This document shows positions 10,792-22,653 of a DNA stretch of 64,000 nt, piece by piece. Made by a program: the position numbers and the translations under genes. The first letter of the stretch is position 1, and each line of letters starts with the position of its first letter. Source of the stretch: Theobroma cacao. Its lineage: Eukaryota > Streptophyta > Magnoliopsida > Malvales > Malvaceae. The DNA lies in contig NC_030854.1 of the NCBI RefSeq assembly GCF_000208745.1, forward strand, positions 14,020,816-14,084,815, read 5' to 3'. The notes under the pieces are model-generated. The model made no database searches and was not told the DNA's origin. It was given only the letters and a program-made list of their open reading frames with translations.

Positions 10792-12539
10792 TGTAATACC
10801 CAGTACTTTGATATGGTGGCTAATAAGGCTTATCGAGTGCCAATTGAGGTTAATTGTAATATTTAAAAGTGATAAAAGGTGAAAGGAATAGTTTGGAGAA
10901 AAATATTCCTCAAACGAAGAAATAACAATAAAATAATGATATTTTTATCGGGGAAGAATTTGCAAGATAAAAAGTGATTCATAAGTGAATTAAGGCATAA
11001 TAAGGTATTTTGGATACCAAGGAGACAAGTGGAAAACTTTGAAATAAAATAATATTTTATTAATAAAATAATATTAAAATATAAATATTTTATTCATTGT
11101 CGAAATTTTTCATGAAGAAGGAGTATATGGTTAATCTAAGTGGTAGAAAGAAAGAACGAGGAAATTTCAGAGAAAAATGAAGCTAATGGGGCCCGCGCGT
11201 TGTTATTAAATAAAACTAACGTGGGAAAAATATATTTTAAATATTATGGAGATGTTGCGTTTGAGTACAAACTTTATATTTTGTTGGTACATGTGTAAAA
11301 GAAGATAATAGAAGGAAATTGGAGTTAAAAGAGTGTTGGGAGGACTAAATTAAAAAGAGAAGAAACTTGGAGGGCAAAACGATAATTTTACGTAAAGTTT
11401 GGTCAAAGCTTCCAAAGGAAGCTTTTACTCTCATCTTTATCAGCCATGACTGTCCTTATCTCCTCCAGCAAAATAGTTTCTTCTTCTTCTTCCTCACCCA
11501 CCCACCGCCATATTCACCTTGCCACTATGAAAATAGAATTTTTCAATTTCTTTTCCTTGTTTTCTTTTCATTTCCTTTTTTTTCTTACTTCTTTCTTGTC
11601 CAAACTTCTTGGGCACTAAACCTGCAGTTTCTAACCTTAATTTTTGGCACATCTAAACCCAAGGAGAAGAAGAAAGAAAAAAAGAGAAATGAAGAAAAAG
11701 CTTGGTTTTGTAATTCAAGCAAGCTAGGGTAAGGATTTTTATGTTTTAAGCTCATGGTTGGTTAAATTTTTGGAGAAATAATGTGTGAATCATTATGGCA
11801 GCTTGATGATTGATGTTTTGACGGAATATTGGAGTGCAAGTATGGATCAAGCAACCATAAAGGTAAAAACAAATTATGCTTTAAGTGTAGTTGAGGAATC
11901 TTGAGAAAATGGGTATTGTTGTGTAGTTGACATTTTAAGTGGCATATTGTGAGAAATTGTGGTTGTTGTGGAAGGATGATTGAACTTGACAAATATCCTT
12001 AGAAAAGAATAATATATGTGTTGAAGTCATAAAAAAGTTGCCGGTAATCATAATTTAAAGAATTACACAAGCAAGGGACAAAAGCAACTTTGGTAAAAAT
12101 TGTGTCAAGATAAGTTAAGTTGAATGAGGATTCGTGATTGAATGAAAATGGGAAGTATAAATGATGTATGCTAAAGATATTGAATTGGGATTGTTGCTAG
12201 GAAGCGCAACAGTAAAGGTAGTGTACTGTGGTGGTGTGCCGAAGGAAATTACGAGTGATCGGCAAGTACGAATAGCTAGATACGCCTCCGAACAAATAGC
12301 GATGTAATATCCTGCTATCGTAAGGTGAGTGAACTTGCATTAAAATGCTTTAGGGGTAAATGCATATATATTTGAATGAATCACTTGAAATATTTTAATT
12401 GTCTTTTCTTTAAAATACATATGCGAACAAGCCTTTGATGAAACATTTTTGTGTTGTGAAATCTGACTGTGATAAATCCACGTACTCCTTTACTATGTTG
12501 ATATACATATATATATGTGTTGTGCATTAATAGGTAATA

Positions 12540-12800
12540 TTGTGTAATAAATATAACCGTGCGTGTGCGCAATGTGGGGGATGCACATGCCGGTAATGAT
12601 ACGGGCGAAAGTGCATGTGATGATATTGAAGTGTGCAAGTAGGGAGTGCACATGATGATATTCAAGTGTGCGAGTAAGGAGTTTAGACAATGATATTGAA
12701 ATGTGCGAGTACGGAGTGCACATGATGATATTATAGTGTGCGCGATGTGGGGGTACACACAATGACTCCAGCTATGTGCTCGATGTGGGGTTTGCACATG
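12540..12800. repeat. GTGCAC minisatellite in A 5' LTR
   Basis: There are several imperfect copies of a unit of about 35 bp reading GTGTGCGAGTAGGGAGTGCAC then ATGATGATATTGAA. At both edges is a variant with CGATGTGGGGG. Units are themselves partly palindromic (TGTGCA...TGCACA). The ORFs seen on the minus strand here are repeat artefacts. Confidence 0.85.
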
Positions 12801-12954
12801 AGCTAGGTGAGGCGGTGGTGGTATTCGTGTTATATATATTTATATATACATATGCAATAGAAAGTTTATGAATATAATGTGTGGTTTGTAATGTATGTTG
12901 CATCTTGCATGTTGAACCTTGAAAAAAATTTGCTAAGTACTTCCGAATTGATTT

Positions 12955-13250
12955 TCATTGTAGCAAAAATGGTTTTTCATTGCAACAACAATTATTTTGA
13001 CTTAATTGCTTTGTTTCTCGCTGTAGCAAGAATGCAATTTCATTGCAGTGAGAAACTCTCAAGTGTTGGAGGCTTGCAACAGCCTTGGAGTTTGCTGCAG
13101 CAAGAATGCATTCTCGCTGTAGTGAGTTGCTCACGGTGGTTTTCACTGCAACGAGAATAAATCTCATTGCAGGGAGAAACTCTTGAGTTTGGTTCAGAAA
13201 CCTATGCTCTGAATTTCGCTGCAGCAAGAATGGCTCTTTGCTGCAGTGAG
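12955..13250. repeat. CTGCAG-centred palindrome array in A 5' LTR
   Basis: About ten decayed forms of TTCTCGCTGCAGCGAGAA lie within 300 bases, for example near 13016, 13040, 13092, 13112, 13147, 13165, 13219 and 13240. Most differences from the palindrome are C-to-T or G-to-A changes. Confidence 0.75.
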
Positions 13251-13948
13251 AATCCTTTTGTCATGTTTACCTTGTTTACATCTTGCTATGGTTTTCACTC
13301 ATTTATCTTTATGGTTGATCATGGGTTTTTTCAACACTTAGAGATTACTAATCAAAGTTTTGAAATAAGGGGTTTTAATAAGAAATTTAGTTAAATTGCA
13401 TTGTTTTAGCAAAACTGCATCATGATTTTAAAACTTTCTATATCGTATGCTTGTTCCCTTCTTATGTTCACTCACTGAGTTTATACTCACTCTTTTGAAA
13501 ACTTCATGTTTTTAGATTCGGAGGTAGTGGAGACCTAAATTGAGTTGTCCACGTATGCCCGTCTTTTGGTAGGTACTACGGCATCTCAGTAGTTGTACCT
13601 TCACCCAGAGTCACTCCATTGACAGTTAAGAGTCTGTTGCCTGTGAACACGTATATGTAATGTAATCCGCTAGGATCCATGTTACAAGTCAAATATGTAT
13701 ACTTGATTATTGATGCCACTATGAGTTGGCAAACGGGTGACATTATTTTGGCATAATACAAATGTGAGTATTTGATTGCCATAATAAGTCATTGAATATT
13801 TGATAGTCGAGAATTATGACATGTGACTTTAAGAATGATTATTGAAATGACGATCAGGAGTGCATAACAAGGCTTGCTTGGGCTTAGTGGGCTATGCCTA
13901 TTGAGCCCTTGCGTCGGTCATGGTCCAAAAATTAGGCTGTGACTATAG

Positions 13949-13960
13949 TGCTATCAGAGC
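13949..13960 (+). promoter_or_regulatory. Element A primer binding site
   Basis: TGCTATCAGAGC differs from the Met-type TGGTATCAGAGC at one base and lies four bases after the 5' LTR, the correct place. Confidence 0.82.
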
Positions 13961-14234
13961 TCTATCCTAACAATTCTCATGTCAGTCAGCGGAGTTATCG
14001 GAGTTAATGTAAAGTCTAGTTTATGGCTTGTGACTACAGCACAAGTCATAGATAAGAGGCTATATGAACTCCTATTCTTAGTACCCTACCCTTTTCAGTA
14101 ACGTTACATAAAGGTCATAAGTAGTGCCGTTATCCAGGTTTGAGATGACACGCAGGACACGAGCTATTGTTAGAAAGATTTAAGTAATTGCTCATAATGA
14201 AAGGTTAATGTAATGATATATCCCTCTGATTTAG
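13961..14234 (+). other. Element A leader with gag-start remnant
   Basis: The leader shares CTTGTGACTACAGCACAA and a following AAGAGGCT block with the G1 leader. An ATG at 14145 gives MTRRTRAIVRKI then a stop, similar in style to the first residues of Tekay gag. This points to descent from an autonomous chromovirus and to retained packaging sequences. The leader ends at the B LTR insertion. Confidence 0.6.
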
Positions 14235-15004
14235 TATAATACCCCGTACTTTGATATGGTGACTAATAAAGCTTATTGGATGCCAATTGACGGTAATTAT
14301 AATGTTTAGAAATGATGAAAGATGAAAGGAATAGTTTGAGATAAAATATTCCGCACACGAGAAAATAATAATAAAATAATAATATTTTTATCGAAGAAGA
14401 ATTTGCAAGATAAAAAGTGATTCGGAAGTCAATTGAAGCATAATAAGGTATTTTGGTACAAGGGGACAAGAAAAGACAAGAGAAAATTTTTGAAATAAAA
14501 TAATATTAAAATATTAATATTTTATTCAGTGTCAAAATGTTTCATGAAGAAGGAGTATATGGTCAATCTAAGTGGGGGAGAAGAAGAATGAGAGAAATTT
14601 CAGAGAAAAATTACGTTAGTGGGGCCTGCATGTCTTTATTAAATAAAGATAGCGCGGGGTCAATAATATTTTAAATATTATGGGAAAACTGCGTTGGGGT
14701 ACAAATTTTATATTTCATTTGTACATATGTAAAAGAAGATAATAGAAGGAAATTGGAGATTTAAAGATTTTGGAGGACTTAATTAAAAGGATGAGAACCT
14801 TGAAGGGTAAAATAGTAATTTTGTTACAAAGCTTGGTTAAAGCTTCGAAAAGAAGCTTTGACTCTTCTTTTTGTTCCTCATGGCCAGCCATCCATGTAAG
14901 AATTGCTGGAAATGTAAGGCTTATGTACAAAGAAAGGAAAAGACAAAGAAAATGAGGAGAAAAGATAAGAATGTTTTTCTACATATTTTGTTTACTAACA
15001 TGCT

Positions 15005-15201
15005 AAACTATGTGATTCTTCTTCATGTTTGATTTCGATATCCGGCTAAATATTAATATTTTAAAATTATTTCATTAATAAAATATTATTTTATTCTAAA
15101 TATTTTATCTTGTCTCTTTGGTTCCCAAAGTTCCTTATTATGCCTCAACTTGCATTCGACCAACTTTATTTATCAGCATTTCAAAGTATGGGGCATTTCA
15201 G
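15005..15201 (-). mobile_element. Reversed A/B LTR head fragment
   Basis: Read on minus, it starts TGAAATGCCCCATACTTTG and runs through GCATAATAAGG, ACAAGATAAAATATT and a degenerate CATGAAGAAG. That parallels the first 200 bases of the A LTR at 30097. It faces the forward LTR head at 14235, making an imperfect inverted repeat. It has no TSD that I can define. Confidence 0.6.
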
Positions 15202-15239
15202 TCATGCTATTAGTATTTTTTTTTTAAATCATGTCTAAA

Positions 15240-15530
15240 AGTAAGGGGGGGCCGGCCATTGAGATGAAAGGCCATATAAAAGAAAAGAAATGAATGAAAA
15301 ATGAAAGATAGAAAAGTAAAGTCGGTTAAGTGAAGAAGAAAAAGGAAAGAGAGAAGTCGATTGTGAGGGAGAGCAAAAGAAAAACAAAAGAACAAAAGAA
15401 AGAAAAAAGAGAGAAACAGTCGAGAGAGAGAAAAAGAAAGAAGAGAAAAGTTGAACGGTGAAGAAGAAAAAAAAAGAAAGAAAAGGAAGGGTGAAGAAGC
15501 TAAGTTGAGGAGGCGGTTTTGCTGCCATTT
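15240..15530. repeat. Purine-rich low-complexity tract
   Basis: The plus strand is almost all A and G (AAAGAAAAGAGAGAAA-like). Apparent long minus-strand ORFs rich in Phe, Ser and Leu are products of this composition. The equivalent pyrimidine-rich tract lies in the inverted B copy at about 21170-22080. Confidence 0.8.
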
Positions 15531-17785
15531 AGGGAGGAAATGAGCAGTTGTGATTGCTTATTTTTGGAGGAAGAATAGAGCAGCGTAGCTACTGATTTTT
15601 GAGGAATAATAGAGCAGCTTGGCTACTGATTTTGAGGTGGATATGAGCAACTTTGGCTGCTGAAAATGTTTGGTTGAAGGAAGCAAGAACTTGTTGTCGG
15701 AGGTCAGAGGGAGAGAGAGGAGGAAATTATGGCTCGGCTTGTGCATGTAAGAATGGAAAAAGAAAGACAAGTAGAGTGCTGTTGACCGGCAGGAGAGAGG
15801 AGAAAGAGAAAGAGAGAAAGGAATAGGAAAGGAAGAAAAGAAAAGAAAAGAAAATATATGGGCATAGCCCAATAAGAAGAGAGTGGGCATGGCCCAATAG
15901 GAAGAAATTGGAAGAGCCCATGGAAAGGGCCCGATGGCAATAAAAAAACAAAAGTCCAAAAGAGAAAATGAAGGTTGAGACTTGGGCCATCTAGCCCAAT
16001 TTAGAAATGCTTAAGTGAAGATAGTGCACTATAGTGACATGCTAGAGGAAATGACGAGCGACCGGCAAGTAGAAATAGTAATGTAATATCCCGCTACTGT
16101 GAGGTGAGTAGGGGGTGCCAATTTTAAAATTTTCGTAAATATATACCTATACGTATGATTTATTTTAAACGTGAAAATTGTGAATAGCATGTGCTGGTAA
16201 CAATCTTAGGAAATTATGGTCGCAAATTATGTTTAAAAATCATCTCGAATATATATATATGTATAAATTATATGTAAAGTGTTTTGAAAATCGAGAAACA
16301 AGCCCTTCACACTATTTTGCCTCAAAATTTGTGCCTTATATTTGTGCAGTGTGCATTCATGATTATATTGCTTACTCACCATGCAAATCACTATTTGAAA
16401 TTCATGCATAAATTTTATTTTGAGAAAATGATAGATTTTATAATACCTAATATTTGACACTTTGAAAATAATTTGACACGAATTTTTAGGGACGTAATGT
16501 AAATTTTTTTTTAAAACGTTTTGGACAAATCAAGAGCATCGAGAGTAGGTCGGATGTCACATCGGTTAAATGTAACCCTCGTGCATGAGTGAGCTCTAGC
16601 TAGAGAACCATTGGGACTCCGATGGGCGGTTAAGCATGGTTGGAGCCACGGCCTGTGATATATGTATGCGTGGCTAGGCCACCAGATGATTACGCAGTTG
16701 TGACCGCTTGATATCTCCCATGTCGGCCAACATCGTTGAGATCACCATGGCATATGGGAATCCGTTGGAAGCGATGCTCCCAGATGTTATTACGTGGTAG
16801 CAAGACCACGAGTTTATTTTCATTCCCTACTCAAGAGTGGCATCTTTGAGTTTTCAAACTCATATTTCTTTGCATGGTGAAAGCGGAATTTAACGATTTT
16901 TCTGCAGCTCCCCTATTTTTACGGTGAAATGAATTTTAACTCCTTGAGTGCGAGGTGATTTGTGATTTACGTATGAGTTTGATTAACACTCGATATCATG
17001 GGAGCTTGCCGAATTTAGTGATTTGATTTGAGTAAAATGTTAATTGATATTGACGGGCATAATTTTCTTTATGTAAAATTGTTTTAATTCAATACTTCAA
17101 ATGATTGTCTTGAATAAGGTTATTGATCTATTTTGTAGCAAAAATTTTTATCTACCTTGGTTGATTTACCAATTGAAGTGTTTATAATGCATAAGAAATC
17201 CTCAGTTTTTCATATAAGGCACAAACTCCCTTTTGAAATAAATTGTTTTTGTAATCCTGCATTTTTATATTCAACTGATCTGCTGTTTGCTTGTTTCCCA
17301 TCTACACCCTACTCACGGAGCCGATGATCACTGAGTCTGTGAGACTCACACCCATTTTTTTCCCTTTTTGTAGACAGGGATCAGTCAAGCGTGAAATCAT
17401 CAGCTCGTACGGTCCATCGTGGATAGGTAAAGGCAACTTGTAGCATATTATCTCGAGTCGCTCCATTGTCAGAGGTCGTGTTGTAACACCATACTATTTA
17501 AGGTGTAATAGATATTGGTTTTTGGTATAAATGACAAATTGAAAAAGTTAGACTCTATTGTATATACATGTTCACGACTACATGATTAAAAAAAATAATT
17601 TTGCATTGTTTCATTATGGTTATGTTTTCAAGTCATGATATGGGAATGCATATGATTAAGCAGTAACATGAATTGATGGTCGTGTATAGTGAGTTATTGA
17701 GAAAATTCATTAAGGCTTGTTCGAGACTTCACAAGATTATCCAAAGGTTTCGGACGCCGGTAGCGACCAGGGAGGGGTCGTTACA

Positions 17786-19318
17786 TTCAGGATGGAGGAA
17801 GGTGGAGCTGGACTGATAAGTCCGTAATAATTTATTCATTTGGTGGAGTTATAATTTGAACCCATGGTTGTCAATGGGAAGAAAATTAGGGGACTATGGA
17901 TTATATTTAAGGTCAATATAAAGGAGCACGTGTGATAATGGTAGTAAGGAGGACATATGATAATGGTAATAAGAGCCGTACCTTGACTGGAATGAATAGT
18001 GATTATTGTGACCCACTTGAGGTTTATAAATCTAAATATTGAGAAAGGTCTAAACCAATGTTTATGTGCACGAAGGTAAGTGCATTGTGTTAATTGAGCT
18101 TGACATGCCCATATAAAAATGGTGTGGGCTTTTGAAATATTTTATAAGCGTATAAGTGTTGAATATGTGTATAGCGGCTTAGATAGAGCTACTTTTGATT
18201 TCAGTTAAGTGATTGCGAGATCCCAAGGTTTGATTTGAGTTATTATGGGTTATACTTATAAGTACATGAATTAGCCAAGGGTGAAAATCAATGATTATTG
18301 TGATTGATGTGTGGTCATCAACTGAATGGTTAGTAAACAAATTTGCTCTAAGGAGCAGCTTGAACTTTGTTATGCTTAACATGAGGTCAAAGGAGTAAAG
18401 GATTAGTTATGGATTTGATAGATTAAAGTTAAGTGACTAAGAATTGTCAAATCTAGTCTAAATGCCATATGGAGTTCTATATTTAAGTTTGATATACGAA
18501 TTGCTTTAACGATCAATTTAAAAGTTTGTTGGGTTCAGTACGCAATCTATGATAAAGATGATCAGTTTTGAATGTGATCTTCCTAGAGGTAAAGGATTTG
18601 GGAAATATCAATTTTCGAATAAGTTCTAGGAGGGAGCTTCTGCATCCTAAGTTTAGGAAATTTTGATCTTATGACCGTAAATGCGAGATGCAACAATTAA
18701 GTGAAATGTCCATCTTATGAATGTAATTGATTAAGGATTGGTGAGTAAAGTTAAGATCTTAACATTAAGTAGTGTACAACTTGATGTTTATGTATTTAAG
18801 AGTTATTTGGAAGCAATTGTCTAACCAAGTTTGCGTTAAAATGTTATGGTAAAGATATATGAATGTTGGTAGTGAAATATGCCCAAAGAACGATTTTGGC
18901 ATACTGCAAAAGGTGAAATATATATGTTGAAATCAATGTTCCAATTGTGTACCTGTGATAAAAATTTAGTTTTGCTAATTGCAATATAGACTCAGAGGGA
19001 AGCCACAAGGTTGAGAATGATTAGTGTCGTAGCCTTAAAGGTGGCAAAATCCATTTAATAAAGTAAATTCCAACGCTGCAACGTCATAGCACTGACTGCC
19101 CAACGCTGTTGCATTAAGAACCCTTTATGGCTAGAAAGCACGAGCAAATTGTGACTAGCATGAAGATGAAACTCACAAGTTGAAGTATGGTCATTGGTCT
19201 TGATGTTGAGATTTATTAATTGGAGTTTTAAGAGTGTTGGGAAAGTGTTTGTATGAGTGAATTGAAAAGTTTCTTTATTGCCTTATATATTGGCATATGA
19301 GTAAAAGAAAAGTTAAAG
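17786..19318 (+). other. Element A interior, no recognisable gene
   Basis: This 1.5-kb stretch lies between the two B LTRs. It is dense in stops in all frames. I recognise no gag, protease, RT or integrase motif. It begins AGGATGGAGG after the TSD and ends TTAAAG before the inverted B LTR. Confidence 0.65.
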
Positions 19319-22300
19319 TGAAACAACACCTCCTCGGTCGCTATCGGCTTTCGAGACCTACGGGAAAGACCCTTTAAGTCCCGAACAAGCCTTACTCACA
19401 ATGCCCGTTAGTACACTATATACGAACCCATTCCATATTGATACTAAAAACAATATACTCTCATACCATGATTTAAACCATAAACATAATAATCAATTCA
19501 AGCTTTAAACCATTTAATCACAAGTATATACATCGAAATTCACATTTTTCAATTGTTTACTTAAAACAAAATCAATATCCATTTACAACTTAATAAATAA
19601 AGTGCTACGACTCGACCTCTAATAGCGGAATGACTCTGGATAAAATGTTATAAGATGCCTTTACCTATTTGCGGTGGACCATACATGCCAATGATTACAC
19701 ATTAGGTCGATCCCTGTTTGCAAAAAGGGAAAAAGAGGGGTGTGAGTCTCACAAACTCAGTGATCATCGACTCCATAAGCAGGGGATAAATGGGAAACAA
19801 GCAAACAACAGATCAGTTGAATATAAAAATGTAAGATTATAAAAACAATATATTTCAAACTGGGATTTGTGCCTTATATGAAACATTGAGAATTTCTTAT
19901 GCATTATAAATGTTCAAGTAATAAATCAACTAAGGTAGATAAAAATTTTCACTCCAAAATAGATCCATCATCTTATTCAAGTCACTCATTTGAAATATTG
20001 ATTTAAAACAATTTTACATAAAAGATTTTTGTCATCGAAATCAATTGACATTTTACTCCAATCAAATCAATAAATTTGAGCAAGCTCCCATGAAATCGAA
20101 TGTTAATCAAATTTATACATAACTCACAAGTCACCTCGTACTCAAGGAGTTAAAAATTCATTTCACCGTAAAAATAGGGGAGCTGGGAAAAATCGTATAA
20201 TTTTGTTTTCACATGCAAAGAGATATGAGTTTAAAAACCCAAGGAGATTTTTGTCTCGAGTAAGAAATCAAATAAAATTTGTGGTCCCGCTACCACGTAA
20301 TAACATCCGGGGGCATCGCTTCCACCAGATTCCCATATGCCATGACGATCTCAACGATGTTGGCCAACATCGAAGATATCAAGCAGTCGCAACCGCGTAT
20401 CACTAGTGGTTGAGCCACGTATACATATCACAGGCTGTGGCCCCCGCCACGCCTAACCGCTCATCGACAACCCAAAGGTTCTCTAGCTAGAGCTCACTCA
20501 TGCACAAGGGTCACACTTAACCGAAGTGACAACCGGCCTACTCTCGAATCTCTCGGTTTGTAAAACCACTTTGCAATTGTGTTATGTCCTTAAAAGCCCG
20601 TCTCAAAATTATTTACAATGCATTCAACACAAGGTATGATAAAATCTATCATTTTCTCAAAATATATTTATGCATGAATTTCAAAACAATAATTTGCATG
20701 GTAAATAAACAATATAATCGTGAATGTACACTGCACAAATATAAGGCACAAATCTTGAAGTAAAATAGTGTTAAGGGCTTGTTTCCTGATTTTCAAAACA
20801 CTTTACATATAATTTGTACATATATATATTTAAAATGATTTTTAAACATAATTTGCAAGCACAATTTCCTAAGATTACTACCGGCACATCGTATCTACAA
20901 TTTTCATGTTTAAAATAAATCATACGTATAGGTATATATTTACAAAAATTTTAAATGGCACCCCCTACTCACCTCGCAAAAGCGGGATGTTACGTCGCTA
21001 TTAGTTCGTAGACGTATCTAGTTATTCCTTCCTACCGGCCGTTCGTTATTTTTCTTCAGCCTGCCACCACAGTGTTCCACCGTTACTTATTTCTCCTATA
21101 TATTAAAACCCACTAATATATATATATATATATATATTATACTTTACTTTATTTTATTTTATTATTATTATTATTATTTTACCTTTTTTTCTCCCTTTTT
21201 TCTCGTTTCTTTCTCTCTCTTTTGCTCCTCTTCCCCCGTCGATCAATGACACCTCACTTCTCTCTCTCTTTCTGCTTTTTTTTCTTTTCCTTCCTTCCTC
21301 TCTCCAACTGTCGACAGCACCCCAAAACTCAACTTCCTCTCTTTTCTTTCCTCAAAATCCAGCAGCAAACTCAGCTTTTTTTTCCCCTTAAAATTTACAG
21401 CAAAACTCTCCTATTTTTACTACTTTAAGTGGCAGCACACAACCTCTATTTTCTAGCCCTATCTTTCGCTCAAAATCAGCTTCACAAACTCTCCTACCTC
21501 CCTTAAAAATCGGTAGCACAAAGCTCCCTTTGTCCTTCACAATCCGGCAGCATAAACCTTTGTTTATTCTCTCACAAACCCAACATTACCAGCCCTTGTT
21601 TTCTCCCTCAAGCATTGGCAGAACCACTCCTTTATTTTTCCCTCACCAGTAGGCGGTACCAACTCTTTCTCTCTCCCTCAAAGCCGACTTCTTTCTTTCC
21701 TTTTTCCTTCTTCCTTTCTCTCTTTTTCTTGGTCCTACTCCAGCCGACCTTATCCCCATTTTGACAAGTCAATCTACTTGTCCAATATTTTAGTTTCTTT
21801 TCTACCTTTATTGATTGTATTCAGCTAGCCCCACCATCATTTCTTTTTCTTCTCTTTGTCCACTTTGGTCGGCTTAATCCTCTATCCATCCATTTTTTTC
21901 TTTTTATTTTACTTCTTAGTTTTCCATTTTTTTTTCTTACTATCTCCTTACTTGGTCTGACCCCTACCTCTTCAAAACAAACCTTAAATTGCCTTTTTCT
22001 TCATTTTGTCGTTCATTTCTTCTTCTTTATCTTGCTCATTTATATATTCTTTTATTCTTCTATCCTTTACACCATTTCTACTTTATGTTTTACTTATTAT
22101 TTCATGGTCCCATCCAAATCACATCCACTCCACTTTATTATTTCTACATTTGATCACTATTGTACCAATCAAAGTTCATACAACTATTTTTAATTTTTAT
22201 TCTTTATTTACCACAACTTTCATCCTTATAATTTTAGTCCTTTCCACATTTATTAAATTTCAATTTTTTTCTATCTTTCTTCCTTCACGCGTGTACCAAC

Positions 22301-22653
22301 AAAATATCGAAATTGCATCTTAACGCAGTATTACCATAATATTTAAATTTTTATTTACCCGCGCTAGCTCGATTTAATAAAACACGCGGGTCTCACGTAC
22401 GTTATTTATCTCCAAAAATTCATTTGTTCTTCTTCTGCCCCACTTAAATTGATCATATAATCCTTCTTCAGACCAATTCCCTTAATTAATAAAATATTAA
22501 TATTTTAATATTATTTTATTCATAAAATAATATTTTATTCTAAAATATTCTTATCATCCGTAACCGCTCTTTGACACTTTAATTTACATCAAGTGACCCT
22601 TTGCCTTATCGATAGGGTCTTATTAGCGACTAACAAGGATACGGGGTGTTACA
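19319..22653 (-). mobile_element. B-group solo LTR, inverted
   Basis: On minus it starts TGTAACACCCCGTATCC and ends TTGTTTCA. A perfect TSD TAAAG flanks it (19314-19318 and 22654-22658), and there is no interior, so it is a solo LTR of 3335 bp. It includes a (TA)n run near 21117-21137 and a pyrimidine-rich tract that produces low-complexity ORFs. About 1.7 kb is the reverse complement of 16040-17785. Confidence 0.93.

Larger units (their letters stand above)
10792..13944 (+). repeat. Element A 5' LTR
   Basis: This 3.15-kb LTR pairs with 30097-32746. It has about 490 bases (about 11467-11953) that the 3' LTR lacks; outside that the two align throughout. It carries a GTGCAC minisatellite (12540-12800) and a run of CTGCAG-centred palindromes (12955-13250). 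The first half resembles the B LTRs, and the second half (from a GGTGAGTGAAC joint near 12324) resembles the C LTRs. The last base is T (GTGACT), where the 3' LTR keeps the canonical CA. Confidence 0.9.
14235..17785 (+). mobile_element. B-group solo LTR, forward, mosaic
   Basis: It starts TATAATACCCCG (TG changed to TA) and ends GGGGTCGTTACA. Flanks are TTTAG (14230-14234) and TTCAG (17786-17790), a TSD with one change. From about 15990 to the end it is the reverse complement of 19319-21060, so it is a B LTR. The first 700 bases are closer to the A LTR, and a reversed LTR-head fragment (15005-15201) sits at the joint. A purine-rich tract (15240-15530) and GGCCGGCC at 15248 follow. Confidence 0.82.

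Noticed and set aside
11367..11732. 121-codon plus ORF with a Phe-rich stretch
   Set aside because: It lies in the element A 5' LTR in a segment absent from the 3' LTR; composition is pyrimidine-driven.
12381..12797. Minus-strand ORFs rich in His, Thr and Ser (also at 31283-31627 and 38062-38451)
   Set aside because: They are translations of the GTGCAC minisatellite; repetition of the unit explains the repeated peptide.
12540..12800. CRISPR-like array
   Set aside because: The units are an imperfect tandem minisatellite with no unique spacers, in plant retrotransposon DNA.
12955..13227. Plus and minus ORFs with repeated LQRE/CNE-type words
   Set aside because: They follow the CTGCAG palindromes read in several frames and have no family match that I know.
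15210..15990. Overlapping minus-strand ORFs of 60-133 codons rich in Phe, Ser and Leu
   Set aside because: They arise from a purine-rich low-complexity tract inside a B LTR, and neighbouring frames are open as well.
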